Shown piece by piece: positions 9,321 to 16,714 of a stretch of DNA of 64,000 nucleotides. Every line of letters starts with the position of its first letter. Position 1 is the first letter of the stretch. Where the stretch lies: assembly GCF_021028955.1 (NCBI RefSeq), contig NZ_JAIWPE010000053.1:62001-126000 (forward strand). The letters run 5' to 3'. Source of the DNA: Salipaludibacillus sp. CUR1. Its GTDB lineage: Bacteria; Bacillota; Bacilli; Bacillales; Salisediminibacteriaceae. Below the pieces are notes generated by a model. That model was not told the DNA's origin. It did no database searches and saw nothing but the letters and a program-made list of their open reading frames with translations. The translations under genes were made by a program, and so were the position numbers.

Positions 9321-10718
9321 GTGAAAAAAGAAATTGCACCAGAAACAATGGTTGTTGATATAAAGCATTTGGATAGGAAAGGGTCGGGCCGTGCGGTGGC
9401 CTGGCGTGAGAATGAGCACGGAAATGAGAAGAAGCTGCGATTGACGATTCCGCAGACTATTCCGGGAGAGAAAGTTCAAGTGACGGTGGACCGGCCGGAC
9501 CGGAAACGAAGAAGGGCGGCAGCGGAAGAGATCCTGGAAGCGAGCCCGGAACGAACCGAACCGCCATGCCCTCATTTTGAAAAATGCGGAGGCTGTGTCT
9601 GGCAGCACTGGACATACTCAGGGCAGCTCAGGCACAAGACAGAACACGTGAAAAAGGCGATTGAATGGGAAGGTTTTAATCCTGCACTTGTGCACGAGAC
9701 AATCGGGATGGAAGAGCCCTGGCACTATCGCAATAAGATGGAATTCACTTTTTCGCCTGAAGGAGACATGGGACTCCATGAACAGGGGAATTTCCGTAAG
9801 ATTATTCCGCTTGAAACGTGTCTGATTGCCGGAAAAGAGATGGTTGATGCAGCGATGGAAGTTGCCGAATGGGTAAAAGACCACCAGCTTTCCGGCTACG
9901 ATAAGGATAAGCATGAAGGGTTATTAAGGCACCTGATGGTCAGACAGTCGTTTGCTACAGGTGAAATCATGCTCGCTCTTTTTGCCACGGAAGACCCGGA
10001 AGGCCAGCTTAAAGCGGCAGCAGAAGACCTCGTGTCAAGGATCAGTGTGAAGTGTCCGGATGTTAAAAGCCTGCTATGGCTTGAAAATACAGACTGGGCA
10101 GACCGGGCTCAATCGGAAAAAGATCATCTGTTAGCCGGGCGGGATTTTATTTACGACGAAATGGCCGGCTACCGGTTCCGTCTCTGGTTTGATACTTTCT
10201 TCCAGACGAACCCGTCGCAGGCCAAAAAGCTGGTTGATCTGGCACTGGAAATGGGCCAGCCGAAAGAGACCGAAAAGATGATTGATTTATTCTGCGGTGT
10301 AGGCACATTCTCGCTGCCATTTGCCAGCAGAGTGAAGGAGCTGGCCGGTATTGAAATTGTAGAAAGTTCAATTGAATCAGCCAAGCGGAACGCTGAAGAT
10401 AATGGGTTCTCCAATACACGGTTCCTGGCTAAAGATGCCCGTAATGGAATTGATCAGATGCTTGAAGAGTTCGGCATACCCGAACTGCTTCTACTTGACC
10501 CGCCGCGCTCAGGTGCCGGCGGGAAAGTGATGCGCCGGATCGGACGTGCCAAGTCCGAACGGATTGTTTACGTTTCCTGTAATCCGGATTCCTTTGCGAC
10601 GGATCTTAAGGAGCTGGAGCCATTTGGCTATACGTTAAAAGAGGTCCAGCCGGTCGATTTATTCCCGCATACGTATCATGTGGAGCTGGTCGCGGTAATC
10701 GAAAGAGAAAACGGCTAG
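9321..10718 (+). CDS. rlmD: 23S rRNA (uracil-C5)-methyltransferase, RlmD/RlmCD type
   Basis: A 465-residue SAM-dependent RNA methyltransferase of the RumA/TrmA family. A TRAM-like domain occupies residues 1-75, then comes a 4Fe-4S cluster motif (Cys83, Cys89, Cys92 and a later Cys in PLETCLIAG). The Rossmann methyltransferase domain carries DLFCGVGTFSLPFA, the LLLLDPPRSGAG motif and the catalytic-cysteine segment VYVSCNPDSF. In Bacillus a single enzyme of this type methylates U747 and U1939. The start is GTG at 9321 because AAGGAGG sits seven bases upstream; the ATG at 9300 would place that site inside the gene. A strong terminator follows. Confidence 0.92.
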   Translation: MKKEIAPETMVVDIKHLDRKGSGRAVAWRENEHGNEKKLRLTIPQTIPGEKVQVTVDRPDRKRRRAAAEEILEASPERTEPPCPHFEKCGGCVWQHWTYSGQLRHKTEHVKKAIEWEGFNPALVHETIGMEEPWHYRNKMEFTFSPEGDMGLHEQGNFRKIIPLETCLIAGKEMVDAAMEVAEWVKDHQLSGYDKDKHEGLLRHLMVRQSFATGEIMLALFATEDPEGQLKAAAEDLVSRISVKCPDVKSLLWLENTDWADRAQSEKDHLLAGRDFIYDEMAGYRFRLWFDTFFQTNPSQAKKLVDLALEMGQPKETEKMIDLFCGVGTFSLPFASRVKELAGIEIVESSIESAKRNAEDNGFSNTRFLAKDARNGIDQMLEEFGIPELLLLDPPRSGAGGKVMRRIGRAKSERIVYVSCNPDSFATDLKELEPFGYTLKEVQPVDLFPHTYHVELVAVIERENG

Positions 10719-10740
10719 AAAAACAAAAGAACGCTTATAT

Positions 10741-10773
10741 GTCAGCCTGGAAATTTTCCGGGCTGACTTTTTT
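10741..10773 (+). terminator. Rho-independent terminator of rlmD
   Basis: GTCAGCC-TGG pairs with CCG-GGCTGAC, followed by six Ts. Confidence 0.9.
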
Positions 10774-10874
10774 GGCGTGGGAGAGAAGAGACATCGTTTC
10801 TTGTATTTTTAAGGAATTTAATGGTAAACAGTGCTAGACTAAAAGAAAATCATACTTGGAGGATTATTTGTCGA

Positions 10875-11471
10875 ATGATCATTATAGACAGTTTTTACGT
10901 TGGTTTGCTGCTGTTGGTGATTTACATACTAGTTGATCTGGTTAAAAATAAGAAGACTAACATACTGAAAAGAATTCTTTTTTACAGTTTCCTCTTTTAT
11001 TTAATAAACGTCGCTCAAGAAACTGTCGGCGGAATTATGATACCCAGGGACCCTGACTATACCCTGGATTTGAACTCTCTTATTCAATTTATTCCTTTCT
11101 ATTTTGTCTATGATTTAACTCAAATTTACACGGCAAATGGAACCGACTGGTTTTTCTTTAATGCCTCCAAGCTGTATTTTTATAATGTTCTTCTGCTTTT
11201 TCCTCTGGGCGTCTATTTAGCCATACTATTTAAAGTTAATAAGTTTAAAAAAGCGATGCTGCTTATTTTTCTCACAAGCCTGGCTATTGAAACGGTACAA
11301 TTAATTCTCGGAGTGACGGGACTGATTTGGGGAAGAACCTTTAATGTGGATGACCTTATACTGAACACTGCTGGTGGGGCCTTAGGCTATTTAGTGATGG
11401 GCCGGCTGAAGAGATGGTATGATTTATTGACGGAAAAAAAGAGAAAAGAGAGTTATAAGGAAGTAAGCTAA
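10875..11471 (+). CDS. VanZ-like family membrane protein
   Basis: A 198-residue protein with about five hydrophobic segments. The C-terminal signature RTFNVDDLILNTAGGALGYLV is that of the VanZ family; in VanZ of the vancomycin cluster it lowers teicoplanin susceptibility, but most family members have no known role. The ATG at 10875 is chosen because TTGGAGGA precedes it; an earlier in-frame ATG has no ribosome site. It stands alone. Confidence 0.8.
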   Translation: MIIIDSFYVGLLLLVIYILVDLVKNKKTNILKRILFYSFLFYLINVAQETVGGIMIPRDPDYTLDLNSLIQFIPFYFVYDLTQIYTANGTDWFFFNASKLYFYNVLLLFPLGVYLAILFKVNKFKKAMLLIFLTSLAIETVQLILGVTGLIWGRTFNVDDLILNTAGGALGYLVMGRLKRWYDLLTEKKRKESYKEVS

Positions 11472-11520
11472 TAATAGGTGTCCTGAATTTTTAAGTTAAA
11501 TTTTTGTTAATGCATAAAAA

Positions 11521-11558
11521 CAAGGCTTACAATGTGTCTAGCGGTAAGCCTTGCTTTG
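11521..11558. terminator. Hairpin between convergent genes
   Basis: CAAGGCTTAC (11521-11530) pairs perfectly with GTAAGCCTTG (11544-11553). The T tail is weak. It probably terminates the VanZ-like gene and may also act on the minus strand. Confidence 0.65.
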
Positions 11559-11640
11559 AGATATTGCGCTGAGCAATTATATTTAAAACCTTTACGGTGG
11601 GTTATCCGTGTCTTCTCTCATGTTTTAAAGGCCATCTGAC

Positions 11641-11994
11641 TTACCCCAGGACAACTAAAGCTAGGACAAAGAACACGGCTAGCAGGCCGGCGCCTGCTCC
11701 TGCTGCGATGGCTGCATGTTTAAATTTGGGTCCGTCTGATTCTGATTCTTTGGATTGTCCTGACTCTTGAGTGCCTACTGTCGTCCATTTTTTCGGAGCT
11801 GATGTGCCATAGACTGTCGGCGTCGGTACTTTCTCGCTTGTGAATGCTTTTAAGATAAGAGGCAGAAATGCAAGGACGCCAAGGGCCACCAAGATTAAAA
11901 GAAACGTATTCATGCTTATTGTAAAGTAGGATACAAGCGCAACGGCCCCTGCCACCACTAATCCTCCTGCGAGTCCTGTTAGAATGTTTTTCAT
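11641..11994 (-). CDS. Small membrane protein of unknown function
   Basis: 117 residues with two N-terminal hydrophobic helices (about 5-25 and 30-50), a Ser/Thr/Gly-rich polar stretch (about 55-88) and a third helix with GAGAGLLAVFFVLALVVLG at the very C-terminus. An AGAGGAG site stands six bases before the ATG. I recognise no family. It is divergent from the two small membrane genes at 12105 and 12299. Confidence 0.6.
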   Translation of the reverse strand: MKNILTGLAGGLVVAGAVALVSYFTISMNTFLLILVALGVLAFLPLILKAFTSEKVPTPTVYGTSAPKKWTTVGTQESGQSKESESDGPKFKHAAIAAGAGAGLLAVFFVLALVVLG

Positions 11995-12104
11995 CTTATC
12001 ACTCCTCTTTAAGTCTAAATTAGCAACTGGCTGATTGATTATTTTGTAAAACTCTTAACCTCCCTATTCCCGTGGAAAAGGATAAAAGTCAAAGGGGGCT
12101 TACA

Positions 12105-12275
12105 ATGAATAAAATTATTTTTAGAATAGTGGCTGTTGCCATGCTTATTACTTGCGCAGCTGTAGTCGGCCATCTTTTTACCGGCGGGGAGATGTCTCCG
12201 CTGCAAAGTCTCTTTTATACCGGTATCGCCCTGGCAGTAATAGGTGTTATCATGGGCGTGAAAAAAGTTATGTAA
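12105..12275 (+). CDS. Small membrane protein, 56 residues
   Basis: Starts at the ATG preceded by AAAGGGGG at good spacing. It contains two hydrophobic helices separated by a short polar loop (HLFTGGEMSPLQS) and ends in a basic KKVM. No family recognised. It is followed 23 bases later by another small membrane gene, so the two probably form one transcript. Confidence 0.6.
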   Translation: MNKIIFRIVAVAMLITCAAVVGHLFTGGEMSPLQSLFYTGIALAVIGVIMGVKKVM

Positions 12276-12298
12276 AAACTGAGCTGATGGAGGTTCCC

Positions 12299-12502
12299 AT
12301 GTCAGTTATTGTACCTGCCCTTGTGGCAGCAGCGCTCATTACGATGGGTGTCCTTATTGCCCAATTAAAAATACTGGATTCTGTTAAAGCGTCAGGCCAG
12401 GGGAGGGCCGAAACAGCAAAAGCACGAAAAAATGCCGGCATTTCCGCCGGGATTCTCGTCATGATCGGCGCCGTATCCTGGATAATTGCTTCTTTATTTT
12501 AG
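12299..12502 (+). CDS. Small membrane protein, 67 residues
   Basis: The ATG at 12299 is preceded by ATGGAGG with five bases between. Hydrophobic helices span about residues 3-25 and 48-67, with a basic, hydrophilic segment (KASGQGRAETAKARKNA) between. No family recognised. Co-directional and close to the gene at 12105, suggesting co-expression. Confidence 0.6.
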   Translation: MSVIVPALVAAALITMGVLIAQLKILDSVKASGQGRAETAKARKNAGISAGILVMIGAVSWIIASLF

Positions 12503-12585
12503 AAAAAACCAGGTTGGTATTTTTTGTTAATAATCTTCTTCCCGGAGCAGCCTCGTTTCAAACAGTGTTCTTTCTAAAACCAGTT

Positions 12586-12627
12586 AGACATGTGTGAAAC
12601 CTTACATAGCAGGTTTTACACATGTCT
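12586..12627. terminator. 17-bp hairpin overlapping the hydrolase stop codon
   Basis: The arms 12586-12602 and 12611-12627 are complementary over 17 pairs with one G-U. The minus-strand hydrolase stop codon (12626-12628) lies inside the outer arm. There is no clear T run, so it may block exonucleases or terminate in both directions. Confidence 0.6.
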
Positions 12628-13348
12628 ATTTCACTTCTTCCTCCAGCCACTTAAGCATCGCTGCAACGATGTCGTTTTGCTGTTCCGATATGCTTATTGT
12701 TGCCTCCATATCCCCGCTCTGCTCCCCGTAAACGCCAAACTGGGCGTGGTTTCCTCCCTCAATTTTATGAAAGACCGTTTCCGCTGATAAAAGAGTGGAA
12801 GTGTCGTCTATATCCTCTAACGTTGTCAGTCCGTCCCGATCGCCATAAATGGATAACATCGGGAGACTGCGACCGGAAAAGTCATTGCTTCCTTGCGGAT
12901 AAGAGGCTAAGAAAAACACACCGTCAACTTCCGAATCATAGGCATAGGCAGCGGCTGCAACTCCTCCCAGCGAGTGTCCTCCGATCACCCAAGTATCCAT
13001 CTCATCAAATTCCCCGACAAGTGAATCAGCTTTACCAATATTGAAAAAAGCAAGGTTAAAACGCACCTCAGGAATAAGCACGGTATAGCCTTCATCTGCG
13101 AGAGAGGCTCCGATATAGCTGTACGCCTCAGGCTCAACCCTCGCACCCGGATAAATAATGACGCCGGTTCCATTCGGATTGTCCGGCAAAAAGCGAACTC
13201 CATTCTCCCGTATAATGTCTTCCTCGCTGACGAGGCCGGACAATTCTTCGGATGCTTCATAAGTCATTTCTGACCAGATCCAAAACCCGCCAAAAAGAAG
13301 AACGATAAGTATCCCAATAATAAGTGCACTGATTTTAAGTAGTTTCAT
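12626..13348 (-). CDS. Alpha/beta hydrolase, membrane-anchored
   Basis: A 240-residue alpha/beta-fold hydrolase. An N-terminal hydrophobic helix (residues 5-25) would anchor it facing outward. The nucleophile elbow GGHSLGG lies near residue 123, the acid is probably in YGDRDGLTT, and the His in EGGNHAQFG. The GVIIYPGARVEPEAYS strand supplies the oxyanion region. The substrate is unknown. GAAAGGAT provides the ribosome site. It is a single gene, convergent with the small membrane pair. Confidence 0.82.
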   Translation of the reverse strand: MKLLKISALIIGILIVLLFGGFWIWSEMTYEASEELSGLVSEEDIIRENGVRFLPDNPNGTGVIIYPGARVEPEAYSYIGASLADEGYTVLIPEVRFNLAFFNIGKADSLVGEFDEMDTWVIGGHSLGGVAAAAYAYDSEVDGVFFLASYPQGSNDFSGRSLPMLSIYGDRDGLTTLEDIDDTSTLLSAETVFHKIEGGNHAQFGVYGEQSGDMEATISISEQQNDIVAAMLKWLEEEVK

Positions 13349-13855
13349 AAAAGGATCCTTTCTTTTTTGTGTGTTTACAAAAGGGAGGCCGATTGAGAGG
13401 GACCTCCATCAAGGTAACAATTGATTCGTTTTATAAAAAAAGCAGTAACAAGGAATGATAACAGCTTTCAGACACACATCTTTATCCATAATATCAGATA
13501 ACTGTGAGTACAAAGCAAAAAATGAAATGAATTTCCCTTTTATAAAAAACGAGCAAACATGCCTAACAGATTCAAGTTTAGAAACATTTCTGAAAGCCTT
13601 TTTTATAAATAAGTAACAAAGTGGCGTCTAAGGAGAATATGCTCATTTGAGTGTCGCTGCTTTATTAAGAAAACGGCCGGTCAAGACAGTAGTCATTAAA
13701 TCGTCACCTTTTTCGCAGAATCCCAAGGGGTTATAGCGATTAATACGCCTGTTAATGAGGTATATAAGTCTAGTGAGTTCGGGTCATATCTTTTTTACTA
13801 AGCCTGAAAATTTCAGACTACCAGATAAAAATACTAAATACAGGAGTGAAGACAT
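13349..13855. other. Gene-free stretch
   Basis: About 500 AT-rich bases between divergent genes. They hold the two start regions, but I can name no specific operator, RNA element or small gene here. Confidence 0.4.
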
Positions 13856-15133
13856 ATGAGCAATACAAACTATGAGGTGATTGTAGTGGGGGCGGGTCTG
13901 GCAGGTTTATCGGCTGCCAATTTGCTTCACGAAAAAGGGTTACATTTTAAAGTCATTGAAGCTTCTTCCAGACCAGGCGGGAAAGTAAAGTCGGTTAAGC
14001 GTGACGACAGTGAGCGGTCGTTTGAACTCGGCGCCCAATTTATAAATACGGATATGGAAGAAATGGTTAAGTGGATCAAACGCGCAGGGCTTGAGTTATG
14101 TGAGACAAAAATACCTCCACGTCCGGCTGAAATGATTTATCCGGGTAAAAAAGAGATCTCAGAGGCCATTGATCAGCATGAGGAACAATTTGAGGAGATC
14201 AAAGTTCAAATAGATAAGCAAGATGAACGGCTGAGTGATTTGTATGACAGGCTGTCGCTTAGTCATGATGAAAAACAGGTTGTAACGAGTATTTATAAAG
14301 AGCTTATCAATATAGATCCTCAAGAAGTAAGTGCAAGAGCGGTACTGGACCTTACCTATCGCTTCCCGTCTGAGCAAGATGATTTAACCCATCAAGTATG
14401 GAACCCGTTAGCGGATCTTGTCCATTTCATGGAAAAAGAGCTTGCTGATCATATTATGTACCAGGAGCCAATTGTTGAAATTCAAGAAACACAGTCAGGC
14501 TATAAATTAGTATCAGGCGAGAACAGCTATAATGCGAATGCTGTCATCATGGCTGTTCCTCCCGCCGTGGCCAGCAGGATAACTTATAGTTCGTCACTTG
14601 AAAAATGTTACCGCCGCGCCCTGAACAGCTATAAAAATGGAGCTATCATCAAGACCACATGGGTTTATGACCACCCATTCTGGCACGACTATGAAGTAGA
14701 AGGCCAGAACAGAGGAATAATGGATGTCGTATATACGGATCCTCAAGGTGTGACGGTATCAGACTCCTCTAAAGAGGGAGGGGAACATCGACTGACTATG
14801 TTCATTGGTGCTAACACTGCTGAAGAACTGGCTAATGAAAGAAGAGATCAACAAATGGAAACGGCTCTAAGCTGGCTTGAAGATGTATTTGGAAAGGAAG
14901 CTTTAACATTTAAAGACGCCGAGCAAAGTGTCTGGGTAAAGGATGAATACTGTGGCGGCGGTTATGGCGCTGGTATTAAGTATGGCGAGCTTCCCAACGC
15001 AGCGGAAGTACTGCGCACACCAAGCGGCCGATTCGCGTTTGCAAGCAGCGAACTTTCTGAGCAATTCCCTTATTTTATGGAAGGGGCGATTCGAGCAGGG
15101 CAAGCTGCTGTCAGCAGGACTTTAGGGGAGTAG
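13856..15133 (+). CDS. FAD-dependent amine oxidase family protein
   Basis: A 425-residue flavoprotein. The dinucleotide-binding motif GAGLAGLSAANLL is at residues 12-24, followed by the EASSRPGG motif. The C-terminal FAD-contact region ends FASSELSEQFPYFMEGAIRAG, as in flavin monoamine oxidases and related protoporphyrinogen/carotenoid oxidoreductases. It probably oxidises an amine with oxygen, releasing peroxide and ammonia. The substrate is not evident. The start follows AGGAG. The middle (residues 100-150) is charged and helical. It is a single-gene unit. Confidence 0.82.
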   Translation: MSNTNYEVIVVGAGLAGLSAANLLHEKGLHFKVIEASSRPGGKVKSVKRDDSERSFELGAQFINTDMEEMVKWIKRAGLELCETKIPPRPAEMIYPGKKEISEAIDQHEEQFEEIKVQIDKQDERLSDLYDRLSLSHDEKQVVTSIYKELINIDPQEVSARAVLDLTYRFPSEQDDLTHQVWNPLADLVHFMEKELADHIMYQEPIVEIQETQSGYKLVSGENSYNANAVIMAVPPAVASRITYSSSLEKCYRRALNSYKNGAIIKTTWVYDHPFWHDYEVEGQNRGIMDVVYTDPQGVTVSDSSKEGGEHRLTMFIGANTAEELANERRDQQMETALSWLEDVFGKEALTFKDAEQSVWVKDEYCGGGYGAGIKYGELPNAAEVLRTPSGRFAFASSELSEQFPYFMEGAIRAGQAAVSRTLGE

Positions 15134-15250
15134 TTTGCTGAGTCTTTTCCATAACTTCTTAAGTAGTAAAGGTATACACTTGTCCTAAAGTGGAACATCC
15201 TTCAAAATATAATTACAGGTATTACACGGCTTACTTAAAGGAGTTATTAG

Positions 15251-15544
15251 ATGATTCAGTTTGATTGGTTTGAGTTATTTTTTTCTATGGTGCTACTAGG
15301 GATTATTTTCTCGCCTTTTATATTTTCTAAGATACAAAAGAAAAGGCCTGAATTTATCGGTTGGAAAGGGATAGTAAAGTCAAGGTGGTTCGGTATTCCC
15401 CTTGTTTTTCTTTTGTTGTTTTCCTATTTTAGTTTCTTAAACTTAGCTGCTGCAATCACTTTTTCAATAGTAGTGTCTTTCTTAATCTCACTTACAGTCC
15501 ACACCTTTTATTTCATCCTGAGCAAACGGAACAGTTATAATTAA
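15251..15544 (+). CDS. Small membrane protein of unknown function
   Basis: 97 residues. An N-terminal hydrophobic helix and a pair of closely spaced helices near residues 55-88 flank a basic loop (KIQKKRPEFIGWKGIVKSRW). AAAGGAG precedes the ATG by seven bases. No family recognised. A strong terminator follows. Confidence 0.6.
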   Translation: MIQFDWFELFFSMVLLGIIFSPFIFSKIQKKRPEFIGWKGIVKSRWFGIPLVFLLLFSYFSFLNLAAAITFSIVVSFLISLTVHTFYFILSKRNSYN

Positions 15545-15595
15545 TTTAATAAATTATGTGGATTTTTACTCAATAGCGAGATTAGCTCAGGAACC

Positions 15596-15622
15596 AAAAA
15601 GCTGCATAGGCAGCTTTTTTTA
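15596..15622 (+). terminator. Rho-independent terminator
   Basis: AAAAAGCTGC pairs with GCAGCTTTTT around a 4-base loop, followed by more Ts. Confidence 0.9.
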
Positions 15623-15740
15623 TTGCCGGTTAACTGGAAAATGATGTTAAGTTAAAGGGCGGGAAAATTAACCTTTACTTTAAGGGAAATCCGATTCGAA
15701 TCCTACTGTTTTCGCGTCTTCTGTTGATTGAAAAAAGTAG

Positions 15741-15770
15741 TTGACACCTAAAATAAATTTATGATATTAT
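15741..15770 (+). promoter_or_regulatory. SigA promoter of CarD-family gene
   Basis: A consensus TTGACA (15741-15746) is followed after 18 bases by TATTAT (15765-15770), about 70 bases before the TTG start of the CarD-like gene. Confidence 0.7.
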
Positions 15771-15839
15771 TAAATATTTTGATTAAAAATAGTATGTGTG
15801 TTAAGGTTAAGAAGGTTAGAATATATGGAGGTGGATTAT

Positions 15840-16301
15840 TTGTTTCAAATTGGCGATAACATTGTTTATCCAATGCACGGAGCAGGCGTCATTAAAGCTA
15901 TAGAAGAAAAGGAAATCTCAGGGGATACACAACAGTATTATGTTATAAAGATGTTAATTGGTAATATGGAAGTCATGATTCCTACAGGTAAAATGCTGAG
16001 TTCATGTATACGACCTGTTACTGACATAGTTGCATTAAAACACATAATACACATTTTTCAGCATGGAGAATCAGATAGTTTACAGGCGTGGAAACAAAGG
16101 TATAAAGTGAACACGGACAAAATAAAAACGGGTAACATGCAAGATTGTGCTGAAGTGGTGCGTGATTTAATGCGTATGAAGAAAGAAAAAATACTTAATA
16201 CAAGCGAAAAAAAAATGTTGGATAACGCACAAAACTTTCTGACTAGTGAACTGGAATTAATTAAAGGGATTACTGAAAAACAAATAAAAAGTTTCTATTA
16301 A
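15840..16301 (+). CDS. CarD/CdnL-family RNA polymerase-binding protein
   Basis: 153 residues. The N-terminal CarD_CdnL_TRCF domain (FQIGDNIVYPMHGAGVI, residues 2-18, through VMIPTGKM) binds the RNA polymerase beta subunit in known members. The C-terminal part is helical and basic. The start is taken as TTG at 15840: GGAGGTGG sits seven bases before it, and family members begin MFQIGD. An ATG at 15825 in the same frame would bury the ribosome site. B. subtilis has a similar protein, YdeB. It probably tunes promoter-complex stability; targets are unknown. Confidence 0.85.
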   Translation: MFQIGDNIVYPMHGAGVIKAIEEKEISGDTQQYYVIKMLIGNMEVMIPTGKMLSSCIRPVTDIVALKHIIHIFQHGESDSLQAWKQRYKVNTDKIKTGNMQDCAEVVRDLMRMKKEKILNTSEKKMLDNAQNFLTSELELIKGITEKQIKSFY

Positions 16302-16669
16302 AGTTAATTTAAGATAATTTAAAAATTAACCGTTCCAAAGACATTCAACTTTTTCACCTCACCTTAAGAGCATTAACCTCTTCTGTTATTTAACTGCAAT
16401 CTCATCCATTTTGTTATTTAGGTTTCTTCTACAGACATTTGTAATCACCAAATTGCTCAATGAAATAGTCACTTGATTTTGCCATCCTGTTTTACACTGG
16501 CATGGACAAAAAGCCGTTAAGGTGGAAGCGAGGCAGGGCTTTCATTGTTTTAGGTACACAATCAATTATTTATGTTAATGGCACTCGGGGTTGACTATTT
16601 TATTCGGTCCTTAAGAATTTTGACTTTCAGTTAAGAAATAGAAGAGCGTTAGTGAAAAAAGAGAATACC
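16302..16669. other. Gene-free stretch
   Basis: Intergenic DNA between the convergent CarD-like and RND genes. No open frame with a ribosome site or clear terminator for the CarD-like gene is visible; the RND terminator begins at 16670. Confidence 0.4.
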
Positions 16670-16704
16670 AAAAAGGGGCGAAGCACATGTCTTCGTCCCT
16701 TTTT
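16670..16704 (-). terminator. Terminator of RND transporter gene
   Basis: On the minus strand AAAAAGGGACGAAG pairs with CTTCGCCCCTTTTT around a 7-base loop. The T tail lies at the downstream end. Confidence 0.85.
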
Positions 16705-16714
16705 CAATGTAATT

